DNA from: Acidisphaera sp.
GTDB taxonomy: Bacteria > Pseudomonadota > Alphaproteobacteria > Acetobacterales > Acetobacteraceae
Length of the DNA stretch: 64,000 nt
Assembly: GCA_019240635.1 (NCBI GenBank)
Contig: JAFAYA010000005.1
Location: 1-64,000 of the forward strand
Reading direction: 5' to 3'
The position numbers were made by a program, and so were the translations under genes. Positions 8,408-17,318 of this stretch are shown in pieces. A model generated the notes under the pieces. It saw only the letters and a list, made by a program, of their open reading frames with translations. It had not been told where the DNA came from and did no database searches. How positions within the stretch are numbered: the first letter of the stretch is position 1; every line of letters begins with the position of its first letter.

Positions 8408-11400
8408 CACTCGTCCCCCGGCTGAACGCGGCCCTTGCGCAATGCGCAGGTAAACGCCTTGTTTTCGTGCATGGAGCTGTTGGGGTCGGCGACAACCGCG
8501 GTCAGCGCGTTCGCGACATCACCGACGGCAAAACCCTGCCAGCCGAAATGGTAGGGCATGCCGATCTGATAGACGCGCTTGCCGTCGATCTCGAACGGGC
8601 GCAGGCGGTCGGTGACCAGCGCCTTGCTTTCCACTTCGCCGCGCAACGTGGAGACGACGATCCAATCGGTGTTGCCGATGTCGAGTTCGGCCGCAAGCTC
8701 GGTCGGGATTTCGCAGAACTGCTCGGGCTGCAACTCCGCCAGAATCGGCACGCCGCGCGTAGAGCCGCCGCCGGACTGGTGCTCGGTGACGCGGTACGTG
8801 GTCATCACGTGCGGGAAGCGGGGATCGCCGATCTCGTGATACCGATTATCCGGCCGCAACCATTTTTTGACGACCGGATTGTCCTGCTGCGCATAGAGCG
8901 GGTTGTGCACGGGACTATCGACCGGCTCGTAGTGGGTCGGCAGCGGTCCGTCCTTCAGGCCGGACGGCGCGAACACCGCGGCCTTGCCGTCGGCGATCAT
9001 GATGAACGGCGAGCGGCCGTCCAGCGCCTCCATGCCCTTCGGCTTCTTCGTGTAGTCCGGCTGGTAGTCCGGCGGCGTGGTTTCGGAAAAATCCGGCACG
9101 TCGCGGCCGATCCATTTCCGCGCGCCCGCATCCCACCAGACCAGCTTCTTGCGCTCCGACCACGGCTTGCCGTCCGGGTCGGCGGAGGCGCGGTTGCACA
9201 GGGTGCGGCGATTGGAGGGCCATGCGAAAGCCCAACCGAGATGCGTGCCGGGTCCGTCCGGCGCGTCCGGCACGCGCGAGCGCGAGGCGTTGTGGTCCTC
9301 GCTCGGATAGACGCCGCTATACGTCCAGACGCCGCAGGCGGTCGAGCCGTCGTCCTTCAGCGCCTTGTAGTCCGCCACCTGCTTGCGGTCGGCCACCGTC
9401 CAGCCGTTCATCTCCTTCAGGATGTCGTCGGCCGAGGGATCGTCGTATTCGCCCTCCAGGTGATAATCGAGCGTAATGGCCTGGATCGGTGCGTCGCGCG
9501 CCTGCGTGCTCTCGGCGTGCATCGCCTTCAGCCGACGCGCGAGGTGATAGACGAACCAGCTTTCGGATCGGCTGTCGCCCGGCGCCTCCACCACCTTGTC
9601 GTGCCACTGCACCAGGCGGTGCGTGTTGGTGTAGGTGCCCGGCTTTTCGCCGGCGAGCGAGGAGGGCAGCAGGAAAATCTCCGTGCCGATATCCTCGCTC
9701 CGCAGCTCGCCTTTCTGCACCAGCCTGCCGTTGCGCCAGAACGAGGCGGTGTCGCTCTCCATGAAGTCGCGCACGACCAGCCATTCGAGCTTGGCGAGGG
9801 CGCGCTGCACCATGTCGGCGTTGCTGCCGCCGATCACCGGGTTCTGGCCGAGCACGTACATGCCGCGGATCAGTCCGTCGCGCATGGCGACCGTCATCGG
9901 CAGCATGGAATGGTCGCCGACGATTTTCGGCACCCACTCGTAGCCGTACTGGTTGGCTTCGGTGGCCGCCTCGCCGTACCAGGCTTTTAGCAGGCTCACC
10001 ATGTATTTCGGCAGGTTGTGCCACCAGCCGGTGTCGGTCGTCTCGGCCTTCAGGTAGTCGGCGAGCGTCGCGTGCGGCATGTGCGCGTTCGGCTGCGGCA
10101 GGTAGCTCGGCAGCATGTCGTAGAGCGTGGGCACGTCGGTCGAGCCCTGGATCGTCGAATGGCCGCGGAGTGAGATGATGCCGCCGCCGGGGCGGCCGAC
10201 ATTGCCGAGCAGGCTCTGGATGATCGCGGCGGCGCGGATCATCTGCACGCCCGTGCTGTGGTGCGTCCAGCCGACCGCGTAGCAGACGACGCCGGTGCGC
10301 TCGCGGCCGGAATTCTTTGCCCAGGCTTCGCACACTTTTACGAACACGTCGCGCGGACAGCCGGTGACCCGCTCCACCATCTCCGGCGTGTAGCGGGCGT
10401 AGTGCCGCTTCATGATCTGATAGACGCAGTTCGGGTGCTGCAAGGTCAGGTCGCTCGGCGGGGGCGCCTCCGACAGGCGTTTGGCGTGCTCGCGTCGCTC
10501 GGGCGTGGTGCTCGGCAGGTGCTCGGAGAGCGAGGAGGGAATTTCCTCGCCTTCATACTGCCAGGTATCGACCTTGTAGCTGCGGGTCTTGTCGTTCCAT
10601 CCGGAGAACAGGCCGTCGGCCTCGGCGTCCTTGAAGCCTGCCTCGATGATGGTGGCGATATTCGTATAGTTCAGCGCGTAGTCGCGGAACCAGAGATCAT
10701 TTTCCAAGATGTAGCGGATCACGCCGCCGAGAAAGGCGATGTCGCTGCCGGCGCGCACTGGGGCGTAGATGTCGGCCATCGCCGAAGTGCGGGTGAAACG
10801 CGGATCGGCATGCACGATGGTCGCGCCGTGATCCTTCGCCTGCAGCACGTGGCGGAAGGCGATCGGGTGGTTCTCCGCCATGTTGGACCCCATGATCAGC
10901 ACAAAATCGCTGTTCGCGAGATCCCATTGCGGCAGGGTCGCCGCGCCGCGGCCGTATGTGGCACCCAGACTGGGGACCGAAGAAGAGTGTCAGATGCGCG
11001 CCTGGTTCTCTATCCAGACCATGCCCAGCGCGCCGCCGAACACCTTCTTGATGATGTAGTTCTCCTCGTTGTCCAGCGTGGCGCCGCCGAGCGAGGCGAT
11101 GCCGAGCGTGTGGTTGACCGTGGTGCCGTCCGGCAGCTTTTCGACAAACGTCTCGTCGCGGGTGCGCTTCGTGAGATAGGCGATGCGGTCCATCGCCCAG
11201 TCGAGGCTGCGCTCCTCCCAGTGATCGGAATGGGGCGCGCGGTATTTGACCTTGGTCTCGCGCAGCGGGCTGTTCAGCCATCCGGCCGTGGCGGACCCTT
11301 TCGGGCAGAGCGTGCCGGCGTTGACCGGGCTGCGCGGATCGCCTTCGACATGGATCACCTGGTTGCCGCGCGCGTACAGCAGCTGCGAGCAGCCGACGGC

Positions 11401-11583
11401 GCAGTATGGACAGATGACCGTGCCGACCTTGTCGGCCTGTTCGAGGCGCGGCCGCAGCGCCTCGGACTGCGTGCTGCGGGCCGCGTCCGACGCAGAACTC
11501 TGTCCGGCAAGCTGGCGCGGCAGCGACCAGTCGCGCAAGAAACCGCGCGCCCGCTTGCCGATCCCTGGCCTGATTTCCTTCAT
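8407..11583 (-). CDS. fdnG: Formate dehydrogenase alpha subunit, selenocysteine-containing (TGA 198 read as Sec)
   Basis: Molybdenum- and selenium-dependent catalytic subunit oxidising formate to CO2; 1,058 residues including Sec198. The N-terminus has the [4Fe-4S] ligands CPYCAVGCSQLL plus LCPKG. The reading frame is broken only by TGA at 10990-10992, in the context NQARI-U-HSSSVPSLG, matching E. coli FdnG NQARV-U-HGPTVASL (known family, Sec196). Homology resumes at once (ATYGRGAATLPQWD) and runs to the stop at 8407-8409. Family motifs DPRFTRTSAMADIYAPVR, LGNVGRPGGG and RGHSTIQG are present. The ATG at 11583 has GGGGGAG seven bases upstream. Unlike FdnG, no twin-arginine signal is visible. 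A naive annotation would show two fragments (10990-11583 and 8407-10902). Confidence 0.95.
10960..10992 (-). promoter_or_regulatory. Bacterial SECIS element (UGA plus downstream hairpin)
   Basis: On the minus strand the UGA (10992-10990) is followed 11 nt later by GGUCCCC-AGUCU-GGGUGCC (10978-10960). This folds as a GGU/GCC lower stem, one mismatch, a CCC/GGG upper stem and an AGUCU loop. E. coli fdnG carries the same AGUCU loop at the same distance, where SelB binds. It directs selenocysteine insertion at codon 198 of the alpha subunit. Confidence 0.88.
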
Positions 11584-11587
11584 CGCA

Positions 11588-11866
11588 TCACTCCCCCAGC
11601 GGCCGCGCGGATTCGAAGACATGGTGCACCCGGGCCAGCAGCACGCCCTTCGGGTCGTCGCACTCGACCTCGACATGGCGCTGCGCGCGCATCGCTCGCT
11701 GCAAATCAGCCCACCCCGCCGCGCAGCCATGCGCGAGTTGGCAGAGCAGGTGCACGCCGTCGTCGGCCAGCAGACCGAACCGGTCTTCCTGGATGACGGT
11801 GATCACTCCGCCGACGCGCCGGCGGCCTTGCCGCGCCACGCGCTCGTGATGCGTACGCTGTCGCAA
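11588..11866 (-). CDS. Small protein upstream of formate dehydrogenase alpha subunit
   Basis: A 92-aa protein of unknown function starting at a TTG (11866) with GAGGAGG six bases upstream; its stop lies 4 nt before the fdnG ATG. Visible parts are a basic N-terminus (MRQRTHHERVARQGRRR) and a region GGVITVIQEDRFGLLADDGVHLLCQLAHGC that looks like short beta strands with two cysteines. In-frame GTG codons further in are alternative starts. Position and spacing make it the first or second gene of the dehydrogenase operon. Confidence 0.65.
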   Translation of the reverse strand: MRQRTHHERVARQGRRRVGGVITVIQEDRFGLLADDGVHLLCQLAHGCAAGWADLQRAMRAQRHVEVECDDPKGVLLARVHHVFESARPLGE

Positions 11867-11872
11867 GGTCGG

Positions 11873-11879
11873 CCTCCTC
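11873..11879 (-). promoter_or_regulatory. Ribosome-binding site fixing the TTG start at 11866
   Basis: GAGGAGG on the minus strand ends six bases before the TTG. No ATG in this frame lies near the conserved part, so this site is the main reason for choosing the rare start. Confidence 0.6.
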
Positions 11880-11928
11880 AAATCCCGGATGCGCACCGGA
11901 ACGCCGGGGTGTGACAGCCGGTTGCGCG

Positions 11929-12117
11929 CTACGGATCGACGGTGGCGGCGCAGCTGTCGGTCGGCACGGCCGCCGGGTGGCCGACGAGCGGCACCGCCTT
12001 CAGCCCGGCGGAGGCGACCCGGCAGGGTGCCGCGAGCAGGCCGCATCCTGCCAGCGCGCCCGCCGCCGTGAGAAGCAGGAGCCAGAGACGGAGGTAACGG
12101 AACAGTGGTGGCGGCAT
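11929..12117 (-). CDS. Tiny lipoprotein (62 aa), DUF6726-like
   Basis: Begins MPPPLFRYLRLWLLLL and has a classical lipobox LAGC with the acylated cysteine at residue 25. The mature part is only 38 residues and holds two further cysteines (CR near residue 32, CA near residue 56) around VPLVGH. The pattern resembles the small alphaproteobacterial lipoproteins listed as DUF6726, which I recall but could not check. It precedes the formate dehydrogenase series on the same strand by 62 nt and may be its first gene or independent. Confidence 0.65.
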   Translation of the reverse strand: MPPPLFRYLRLWLLLLTAAGALAGCGLLAAPCRVASAGLKAVPLVGHPAAVPTDSCAATVDP

Positions 12118-12277
12118 CGAAAATAGATTAGCACAGCGGCGGGACGCGCGCGCCGGGGGTCGGCGCGGGCCAGCCCATGGCTGGGAGGGGGAGGACGGCT
12201 GGTCGCCGCTGGCCTGCGTCTTGCTTGGCCTTTGTCTGCGCGAGACGCTGCCGGACAACCCGCCGCCGTATCGATCC

Positions 12278-12283
12278 AGGAGG
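12278..12283 (+). promoter_or_regulatory. AGGAGG ribosome site of the Liv binding protein gene
   Basis: AGGAGG abuts the ATG at 12284 with no spacer but stands six bases from the in-frame TTG at 12290. Spacing therefore favours initiation at the TTG, while conventional annotation would take the ATG. Confidence 0.5.
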
Positions 12284-13537
12284 ATGAACTTGACACAGAT
12301 TACGCGACGTTCCGCTGGCCGGCTGATCGCCGGCGCCGCCGCCATCACCGCGATCGGCGCCCGCGTCTCGTCGGTGCACGCCGCGGACAAGGAAGTGACC
12401 GTCGGCATCAACCTGCCGTTCACCGGCGCCGACGCCGAGAGCGCGACGCGCATCAAGAACGGCGCCGTGCTCGCGATCGACGACGCGAACGCGAAGGGCG
12501 AAGTGAAGGGCTACAAGATCAACATCATGCTGCTGGATGACGGCACCGCCACCGCCGGCCAGTACGATCCGGCCCAGGCCGCGACCAACGCGCGCAAGAT
12601 GGCGTCGGACCGCAGCGTCGTCGCCGCTGTCGGCCCGCAGATGAGCGGCTCCGGCAAGGCTATGGCGCCGATCCTGAGCCAGGCCGACCTGGCCATCATC
12701 ACGCCGTCCTCCACCAATCCCGATATCACGGACCCGAAATTCGCCGCGCAGTACAAGCCGGGCGGCAAGGCGATCTACTTCCGCACGGTGACCACGGACG
12801 CCTACCAGGGCCCGAACATGGCGAACTACTTCGCCGAGACGCTGAAGGCGAAAGCGCTGTTCGTGCTGGACGACAGCGGCGCCTACGGCGTGGGCATCGC
12901 CGACGCGTTCCAGGCCCAGGCGCAGAAGAAGGGCATCAAGATCATCGGCCGCGACCGGCTCGACCCTAAGGCGGCCGACTACTCGACCGTTATGACGAAG
13001 ATCAAGTCGCTCAACCCCGACAGCCTCTACTACGGCGGCGTGATGCAGGCCGGCGTGAAGGTGGTCAAGCAGTCGTACGACATCCTGCCCAACATCATCA
13101 AGGCCGGCGGCGACGGCGTCTATGCACCGGAACTGCTGAGCGGCGCCGGCTTCCCGGCCGCCGAGGGCTGGTACGCCACCAACGCCTCGCCGCACATGAC
13201 CGAGGACGCCAGCGTCGAGAACTGGATGAAGCGCTATAACGACAAGTTCGGCATGTCCCCGGACGACTACGCGATCACGTCCTACGACGCCGCGCTGGTG
13301 ATCATCGACGCGATCAAGAAGGTGGCGGCCAGCGGCAAGCCGGTGACGCGCGAGGCGGTGCGCGACGCGATCCAGAACACCAGCCTGAACACGCTGCAAG
13401 GCCAGGTCAAGTTCGACGAGAACGGCGACCTGGTATCGAAGGTCGTCAGCATCTTCCAGGTTAAGCGCGACACGCGCTATCCGGCGGACGACATGGTGCA
13501 CAACTTCCGCTACATCGGGGTCGCGCCGCAGACCTGA
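12284..13537 (+). CDS. livK: Branched-chain amino acid ABC transporter substrate-binding protein
   Basis: Periplasmic binding protein (417 aa) of a Liv/HAAT-type importer. The N-terminus has twin arginines (ITRRSAGRLIAGAAA) before a hydrophobic stretch and a VHA-ADK cleavage site, so it is probably Tat-exported. The mature part starts VTVGINLPFTGADAES, typical of type I periplasmic binding proteins, and contains GPQMSGSGKAMAPI and ITPSSTNPDIT, which carry ligand-contacting serines and threonines in this family. Start: ATG 12284 is listed, but TTG 12290 has better ribosome-site spacing. It is first in the operon with livH, livMG and livF. Confidence 0.93.
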   Translation: MNLTQITRRSAGRLIAGAAAITAIGARVSSVHAADKEVTVGINLPFTGADAESATRIKNGAVLAIDDANAKGEVKGYKINIMLLDDGTATAGQYDPAQAATNARKMASDRSVVAAVGPQMSGSGKAMAPILSQADLAIITPSSTNPDITDPKFAAQYKPGGKAIYFRTVTTDAYQGPNMANYFAETLKAKALFVLDDSGAYGVGIADAFQAQAQKKGIKIIGRDRLDPKAADYSTVMTKIKSLNPDSLYYGGVMQAGVKVVKQSYDILPNIIKAGGDGVYAPELLSGAGFPAAEGWYATNASPHMTEDASVENWMKRYNDKFGMSPDDYAITSYDAALVIIDAIKKVAASGKPVTREAVRDAIQNTSLNTLQGQVKFDENGDLVSKVVSIFQVKRDTRYPADDMVHNFRYIGVAPQT

Positions 13538-13577
13538 TCGCCAGACCTGACGCGGCGGCACACCCGAAGAGCGACGT

Positions 13578-14507
13578 ATGAGCACTTTCGACCTGCTGCT
13601 GCAGCAGACCATCAACGGGCTGAGCCTCGGCGCCATGTACGCGTTACTGGCGCTGGGGTTCACCCTGGTCTACGGCATCCTGGAGCTGATCAACTTCTCG
13701 CACTTCAACGTCTTCATGGTCGGCAGCTTCGTCGCCCTGTGGACGCTCCAGGCACTCGGCATCTCCGGGCAGAGCGTGATCCTCACCGGGCTGCCGCTGG
13801 TCGGCGTTCTGCTGGCCGCCTTCGCCGTGACGATGGTGTTCTCCGGTCTGCTCGGTGTGGCGATCGAGCGGATTTCGTTGCGGCCGCTGCGCAACGTCAA
13901 GGGGCCGGCGGCGATGATCACCACGATCGGCGTCTCGTACATCCTGTTCAACATCATCCTGCTGACCGTGGGCGCGGATTCGAAGAACTTCCCCAATCCG
14001 CTGCCCACGGCGCGCTTCCAGATCGGCGGCGCCATCCTCGAGCTGCGGGAAATCCTGATCTGGGTCGTCTCGCTCGTGCTGATGCTCGGCCTCTACCTGT
14101 TCGTGCAGAAGAGCCGGCTCGGCAAGGCGATGCGCGCGACCGCGCAGGACCCGGAGGCCGCGCGCATGATGGGCGTGGAGGTCGATCGCGTCATCATCAC
14201 CGCGTTCTTCCTGGGCTCGGCGCTGGCCGGCGCGGGCGGGCTGATCTTCGGTCTGTACTACAACTTCACCAGCTTCATCATCGGCTTCACCGCCGGGCTG
14301 CGGGCGTTCACCGCGGCGGTGCTCGGCGGCATCGGCAACGTGCCGGGCGCTATGATCGGCGGTGTGCTGATCGGGCTGATCGAGACGATGGGCGGCCAGT
14401 TCATCGCCACCGCCTGGACCGACGTCATCATCTTCTCGATCCTGGTGCTGGTGCTGGTGTTCAAGCCCACCGGGCTGTTTGGCACGCTGACGCCGACCAA
14501 ATCCTGA
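13578..14507 (+). CDS. livH: Branched-chain amino acid ABC transporter permease LivH
   Basis: Inner-membrane permease (309 aa) with the LivH opening LLQQTINGLSLGAMYALLALGFTLVYGILELINFSH, about eight helices, the MRATAQDPEAARMMG cytoplasmic loop that contacts the ATPases, and the VLGGIGNVPGAMIGG signature near the C-terminus. It lies 40 nt after the binding-protein gene and 16 nt before the fused livMG gene. Confidence 0.95.
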   Translation: MSTFDLLLQQTINGLSLGAMYALLALGFTLVYGILELINFSHFNVFMVGSFVALWTLQALGISGQSVILTGLPLVGVLLAAFAVTMVFSGLLGVAIERISLRPLRNVKGPAAMITTIGVSYILFNIILLTVGADSKNFPNPLPTARFQIGGAILELREILIWVVSLVLMLGLYLFVQKSRLGKAMRATAQDPEAARMMGVEVDRVIITAFFLGSALAGAGGLIFGLYYNFTSFIIGFTAGLRAFTAAVLGGIGNVPGAMIGGVLIGLIETMGGQFIATAWTDVIIFSILVLVLVFKPTGLFGTLTPTKS

Positions 14508-14523
14508 GACGGAGGCGCTAGGC

Positions 14524-16548
14524 ATGGCCTCGGAGGCGACCACCACCACCGCTGCGGTGCCGCGCCGGCGCTCCTTCGCGCTGGCCGCAACCCCGCGGCG
14601 ACGGCAGATGATCCTGGTCGCGTTCATCGTCGCCGCGGCGCTGTTCCCGATCCTGCACAACAACGACGCAGACATCGACGCCGGGGCGAACGCGCTGGCC
14701 TACGCGACGCTCGCACTCGGGCTGAACATCGTCGTCGGCTTCGCCGGCCTGCTCGATCTCGGCTACGCCGCCTTCTTCGCGATCGGCGCCTATACCTACG
14801 GCATCCTCTCTTCCTTCCAGCTCGAGCCGGCCTGGACGCCGTTCTGGGAACCCTTCGCCTGGCTGGAGCTGGTGCAGCGCATGCCCCAGCCCGGCGGCGA
14901 TGTCGTGCACTTCACGCTGTCCTTCTGGCTCGCCTTGCCGCTCGCGGCGTCGATCGCCGCGTTCTTCGGCGTGCTGTTCGGCGCGCCCACGTTGCGCCTG
15001 AAGGGCGACTACCTGGCAATCGTGACGCTCGGCTTCGGCGAGATCGTGCCGATCATCGCGCGCAACTGGTCCTCGCTGACCAGCGGCGCGATGGGGCTGA
15101 ACGGCATCGCCGCGCCGCACCTGTTCGGCTTCAACTTCGGCATCGACGCCGAGCCGTATTTCTATGTCGCGCTGAGCATGGTGGTGCTGCTGATCTTCGT
15201 CAGCTTCCGGCTGCGCGATTCGCGCATCGGCCGGGCCTGGATGGCGATCCGCGAGGACGAGATCGCCGCCAGCGCCATGGGGGTCGATCTGGCGCGGCTG
15301 AAGCTGCTGGCGTTCGCGATCGGCGCCGCCTTCGCCGGCATGACCGGCACGTTCTATGTGGCGAAGCTGCAGACCGCGACGCCGGAGATGTTCGGCTTCC
15401 CGGTCTCGGTGATGATCCTGGTCATGGTCGTGCTGGGCGGCATGGGCAGCGTGCTCGGCGTCGTCGTCGGCGCCATCCTGCTCCAGCTCCTGCAGTCCTG
15501 GTTCCTCGAGGACCTCACCACCTGGCTGCACGCGCTGGGCCGCCTGGTCGGCAGCGACCTTCTGCAGCGGGTCGATCTCGTCGAATCGATCGAGCTGATC
15601 TTCGGCATCATCCTGGTCGTCATGATGCTGTTCCGGCGCCAGGGACTGATCCCGGCGACGCGCCGGCCGGCGGCGCTCAGCTTCGAGCAGCAGCACGCCG
15701 AAGTGCGGCGGGGCAGCGCCATCGGGCTGAAGGGTTTTTCTGGCGAGAAGACCGATGTTCCGGCGCTGGAGGTGCGCGGCGTGACGGTGCGCTTCGGCGG
15801 CCTGGTGGCGCTGCGCAGCATCGACCTGACGGTTCCGGCCGGCGGCGTGGTCGCGGTGATCGGGCCGAACGGGTCGGGCAAGTCCACGCTGTTCAACGTG
15901 ACCACCGGGCTGACGCGCGCGGAGGGCGGCTCGATCAAGCTGTTCGGCGAGGAGATACTCGGCCTGCCGCCGCATAAAGTGCTGGCGCGCGGGGCGGCGC
16001 GGACCTTCCAGAACATCCGGCTGTTTCCCAACCTGACGGTGCTGGACAACGTACTCGTGGGCCAGCACGCGCGGCTGCGCACCCAGGCGCTCGGCGCGGT
16101 GCTGCGCCTGCCGCGCACGCGCGCCGAGGAGCGGGCGGCGCGGGAGTGGGCGATGGAGGTCATCGGCATCTTCGGCAACCGGCTGACGCCGCGGGCGCTG
16201 CAGCAGGTCAGCAGCCTCTCCTACGCCAACCGGCGGCGGGTGGAGATCGCCCGCGCCATCGCCTCCCGCCCGCGCGTACTGTTGCTCGACGAGCCGACCG
16301 CCGGGATGAACCCCGCCGAGACGATCGAACTGGCCGAGCAGATCAAGCAGTTGCACACGCTCGGCCTGACCGTCGTGCTGATCGAGCACAAGCTCGACGT
16401 CGTCACCAGCCTGGCGCAGAACGTGGTGGTGCTCGACCACGGCGAGAAGCTGGCCGAGGGATTGCCGGAAGAAGTACGGCGCAACGAGGCGGTGCTGACC
16501 GCCTATCTCGGCCGCAACGCCGGCGCCGGGAGTGCAGCGCTTGTCTGA
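14524..16548 (+). CDS. livM-livG: Fused LivM permease - LivG ATPase of the branched-chain amino acid transporter
   Basis: A 674-aa protein joining two normally separate subunits. Residues 1-375 are LivM: ALAYATLALGLNIVVGFAGLLDLGYAAFFAIGAY, the MAIREDEIAASAMGVD coupling loop, and VVLGGMGSVLGVVVG. After a linker, residues 412-665 are LivG: Walker A GPNGSGKST, the Q-loop ARTFQNIRLF, a signature read as SLSYANRRRVEIARA in place of the usual LSYGxQR, Walker B VLLLDEPTAGM and the switch region IEHKLDVV. The continuous frame with no start or ribosome site at the junction supports a true fusion. Such fusions are known in alphaproteobacteria. Confidence 0.93.
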   Translation: MASEATTTTAAVPRRRSFALAATPRRRQMILVAFIVAAALFPILHNNDADIDAGANALAYATLALGLNIVVGFAGLLDLGYAAFFAIGAYTYGILSSFQLEPAWTPFWEPFAWLELVQRMPQPGGDVVHFTLSFWLALPLAASIAAFFGVLFGAPTLRLKGDYLAIVTLGFGEIVPIIARNWSSLTSGAMGLNGIAAPHLFGFNFGIDAEPYFYVALSMVVLLIFVSFRLRDSRIGRAWMAIREDEIAASAMGVDLARLKLLAFAIGAAFAGMTGTFYVAKLQTATPEMFGFPVSVMILVMVVLGGMGSVLGVVVGAILLQLLQSWFLEDLTTWLHALGRLVGSDLLQRVDLVESIELIFGIILVVMMLFRRQGLIPATRRPAALSFEQQHAEVRRGSAIGLKGFSGEKTDVPALEVRGVTVRFGGLVALRSIDLTVPAGGVVAVIGPNGSGKSTLFNVTTGLTRAEGGSIKLFGEEILGLPPHKVLARGAARTFQNIRLFPNLTVLDNVLVGQHARLRTQALGAVLRLPRTRAEERAAREWAMEVIGIFGNRLTPRALQQVSSLSYANRRRVEIARAIASRPRVLLLDEPTAGMNPAETIELAEQIKQLHTLGLTVVLIEHKLDVVTSLAQNVVVLDHGEKLAEGLPEEVRRNEAVLTAYLGRNAGAGSAALV

Positions 16549-17281
16549 GGCCGCCGACCTGCTGCTGGAGTTCAAGGACGTCGACACCTATTACGGCGAC
16601 CTGCACGTGCTGAAGCAGGTGAACTACACGATCGGCCGCGGCGAGATCGTCAGCCTGCTCGGCGGCAACGCCAGCGGCAAGTCGACGACGATGAAGACCA
16701 TCATGGGCGTGGTGCGCCCGGCGCGCGGCAGCGTGGTGTTCGACGGCAAGCCGATCGAGCGTCTGGCCACCGCCGAGCGGGTGCGGCGGGGGATTGCCCC
16801 GGTGCTGGAGGCGCGCCGGCTGTTTCCGCGCATGACGGTGTTCGAGAACCTGGAGATGGGCGCCTACACCCGCAAGCGCGGGCCCGAGTTCGAGCAGGAC
16901 ATCGAACGCGTCTACGCGCTGTTCCCGCGGGTGAAGGAGCGGCACGCGCAGATCGCCGGCACGCTGTCCGGCGGCGAGCAGCAGATGGTGGCGATCGGCC
17001 GCGCGCTGATGGCGCGGCCGCGGCTGATCTGCATGGACGAACCCTCGATGGGGCTGGCGCCGAACTTCGTCGAGCAGGTCTTTGCGACGATCCAGGAGAT
17101 CAACCGTCAGGGTACGACGATCTTCATGGTCGAGCAAAACGCCAACATGGCGCTGACGGTCGCGCATCGCGCCTACGTGCTGCAGACCGGCCAGGTCGTG
17201 CTGTCCGGCACCGCGGAGGCGCTGCGGAAAAACCCCTCGATCCGCGAGGCCTATCTCGGCGAGATGCAGGTGACGGTCTAG
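16532..17281 (+). CDS. livF: Branched-chain amino acid ABC transporter ATP-binding protein LivF
   Basis: Second ATPase (249 aa) of the Liv importer. Seen: Walker A GGNASGKSTTMK (asparagine-alanine where GRNGAGKS is usual), LEARRLFPRMTVFENLEMGAY, the signature LSGGEQQMVAIGRALM, Walker B LICMDEPSMGLAP, and VEQNANMAL. It starts at a GTG inside the end of livMG (17-nt overlap), so translation is coupled; a TTG three codons later is an alternative. Last gene of the operon. Confidence 0.95.
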   Translation: MQRLSEAADLLLEFKDVDTYYGDLHVLKQVNYTIGRGEIVSLLGGNASGKSTTMKTIMGVVRPARGSVVFDGKPIERLATAERVRRGIAPVLEARRLFPRMTVFENLEMGAYTRKRGPEFEQDIERVYALFPRVKERHAQIAGTLSGGEQQMVAIGRALMARPRLICMDEPSMGLAPNFVEQVFATIQEINRQGTTIFMVEQNANMALTVAHRAYVLQTGQVVLSGTAEALRKNPSIREAYLGEMQVTV

Positions 17282-17318
17282 CCGGCGCGGTCAGCACCGT
17301 TGTTGACCTGCATGCAAA

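Noticed and set aside
8407-11583. Formate dehydrogenase alpha subunit as a pseudogene or two genes
   Set aside because: The single interruption is a TGA at the known Sec position with a SECIS-like hairpin, and the frame is otherwise intact and conserved.
14524-16548. LivM-LivG fusion as a sequencing frameshift artefact
   Set aside because: Both domains are in one frame with a plausible linker and no remnants of a stop, start or ribosome site at the junction; such fusions occur in other alphaproteobacteria.
14518-16587. 689-aa minus-strand open frame
   Set aside because: Shadow of the livM-livG fusion; no domain, composition biased.
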